From assembly GCA_017999135.1 (NCBI GenBank), contig JAGOBT010000224.1, positions 1 through 5,902 of the forward strand: DNA of 5,902 nucleotides, read 5' to 3'. Source of the DNA: Burkholderiaceae bacterium (lineage in GTDB: Bacteria > Pseudomonadota > Gammaproteobacteria > Burkholderiales > Burkholderiaceae_C). Position 1 is the stretch's first letter. Every line of letters starts with the position of its first letter. This document shows positions 5,771 through 5,902 of the stretch, in pieces. The notes beneath the pieces were generated by a model, which worked only from the letters and a program-made list of their open reading frames with translations, ran no database searches and had not been told where the DNA came from. A program made the translations under genes and the position numbers.

Positions 5771-5902
5771 GTGTCGATCCACGTCGCCCTGAACCACGTC
5801 ACCCACTACACCTACGACCGGCGGGTGGGCATGTCGCCGCACATCGTGCGGCTGCGTCCGGCACCGCACTGCCGCAGCAACATCCTGAGCTACAGCCTGA
5901 AG
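5771..5902 (+). CDS. Transglutaminase-like family protein, N-terminal 44 codons (cut off by window edge)
   Basis: Only the first 44 residues are present. The pattern HVALNHVTHYTYDRRVGMSP followed by HIVRLRPAPHC matches the bacterial transglutaminase N-terminal beta-sandwich region (Bact_transglu_N): an HxTxYxYdrpV strand followed by an RLRPAPH strand. The core with its expected Cys-His-Asp triad lies outside the window. The spelling VRLRPAPHCR...ILSYSLK resembles the long (~1100-residue) members that carry a C-terminal DUF2126 domain more than the short ~290-residue ones; this is recalled similarity and was not checked. The start is GTG 5771, preceded by only a weak purine stretch (GAAAG at 5759-5763). 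No upstream in-frame ATG gives a better match. The 58-base gap from the alpha-E gene and the same direction put it in the same operon. The family is thought to act as cysteine peptidases or transamidases rather than blood-clotting-type cross-linkers, probably acting on the product of the ATP-grasp ligase. Confidence 0.88.
   Translation, partial: MSIHVALNHVTHYTYDRRVGMSPHIVRLRPAPHCRSNILSYSLK

Noticed and set aside
4762..5802. A 346-codon open frame on the minus strand opposite the alpha-E gene
   Set aside because: Same low-complexity antisense character; it also covers the intergenic gap and the next gene's start, and the sense gene is well supported.

Overview
The window is GC-rich DNA (I estimate around 70% G+C, with strongly G/C-biased third codon positions) packed with genes on both strands. 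Gene content and protein sequence suggest a beta-proteobacterium of the order Burkholderiales, perhaps the Leptothrix/Rubrivivax/Ideonella group. This placement is inferred from protein style and was not tested by a search. No tRNA, rRNA, CRISPR array, insertion sequence or integration scar was seen.

Left part, minus strand (1-756): a RidA/YjgF-family gene (756-301) is followed 13 bases later by dsbB (from 287, running off the left edge). DsbB is the inner-membrane partner that re-oxidises DsbA. The two genes look like one short transcription unit. A 53-base divergent spacer (757-809) separates them from the plus-strand genes. It carries a candidate promoter placed so that the comEC transcript would begin at or next to its ATG.

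Middle, plus strand (810-3302): comEC/rec2, complete, encoding the inner-membrane DNA-uptake channel with its metallo-beta-lactamase-type nuclease domain. Its last ~17 codons have codon use unlike the rest of the gene and look like former spacer DNA. Inside them is a good match to a sigma-54 (-24/-12) promoter, followed by a Shine-Dalgarno sequence and the start of the next gene.

Right part, plus strand (3299-5902): a circularly permuted ATP-grasp protein (overlapping comEC by ATGA), an alpha-E protein (20-base gap) and the first 44 codons of a transglutaminase-like protein (58-base gap containing a perfect hairpin). This trio is the conserved but biochemically unsolved peptide-ligation/peptidase cassette predicted from comparative genomics. 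It is often found near the Anbu proteasome-like peptidase gene in Proteobacteria. It is the most interesting system in the window: an ATP-dependent amide-bond-forming enzyme, an alpha-helical partner and a cysteine-peptidase-type enzyme, with no known substrate. The candidate sigma-54 promoter would let it be switched on separately from comEC, possibly in response to nitrogen or another enhancer-binding-protein signal (inference).
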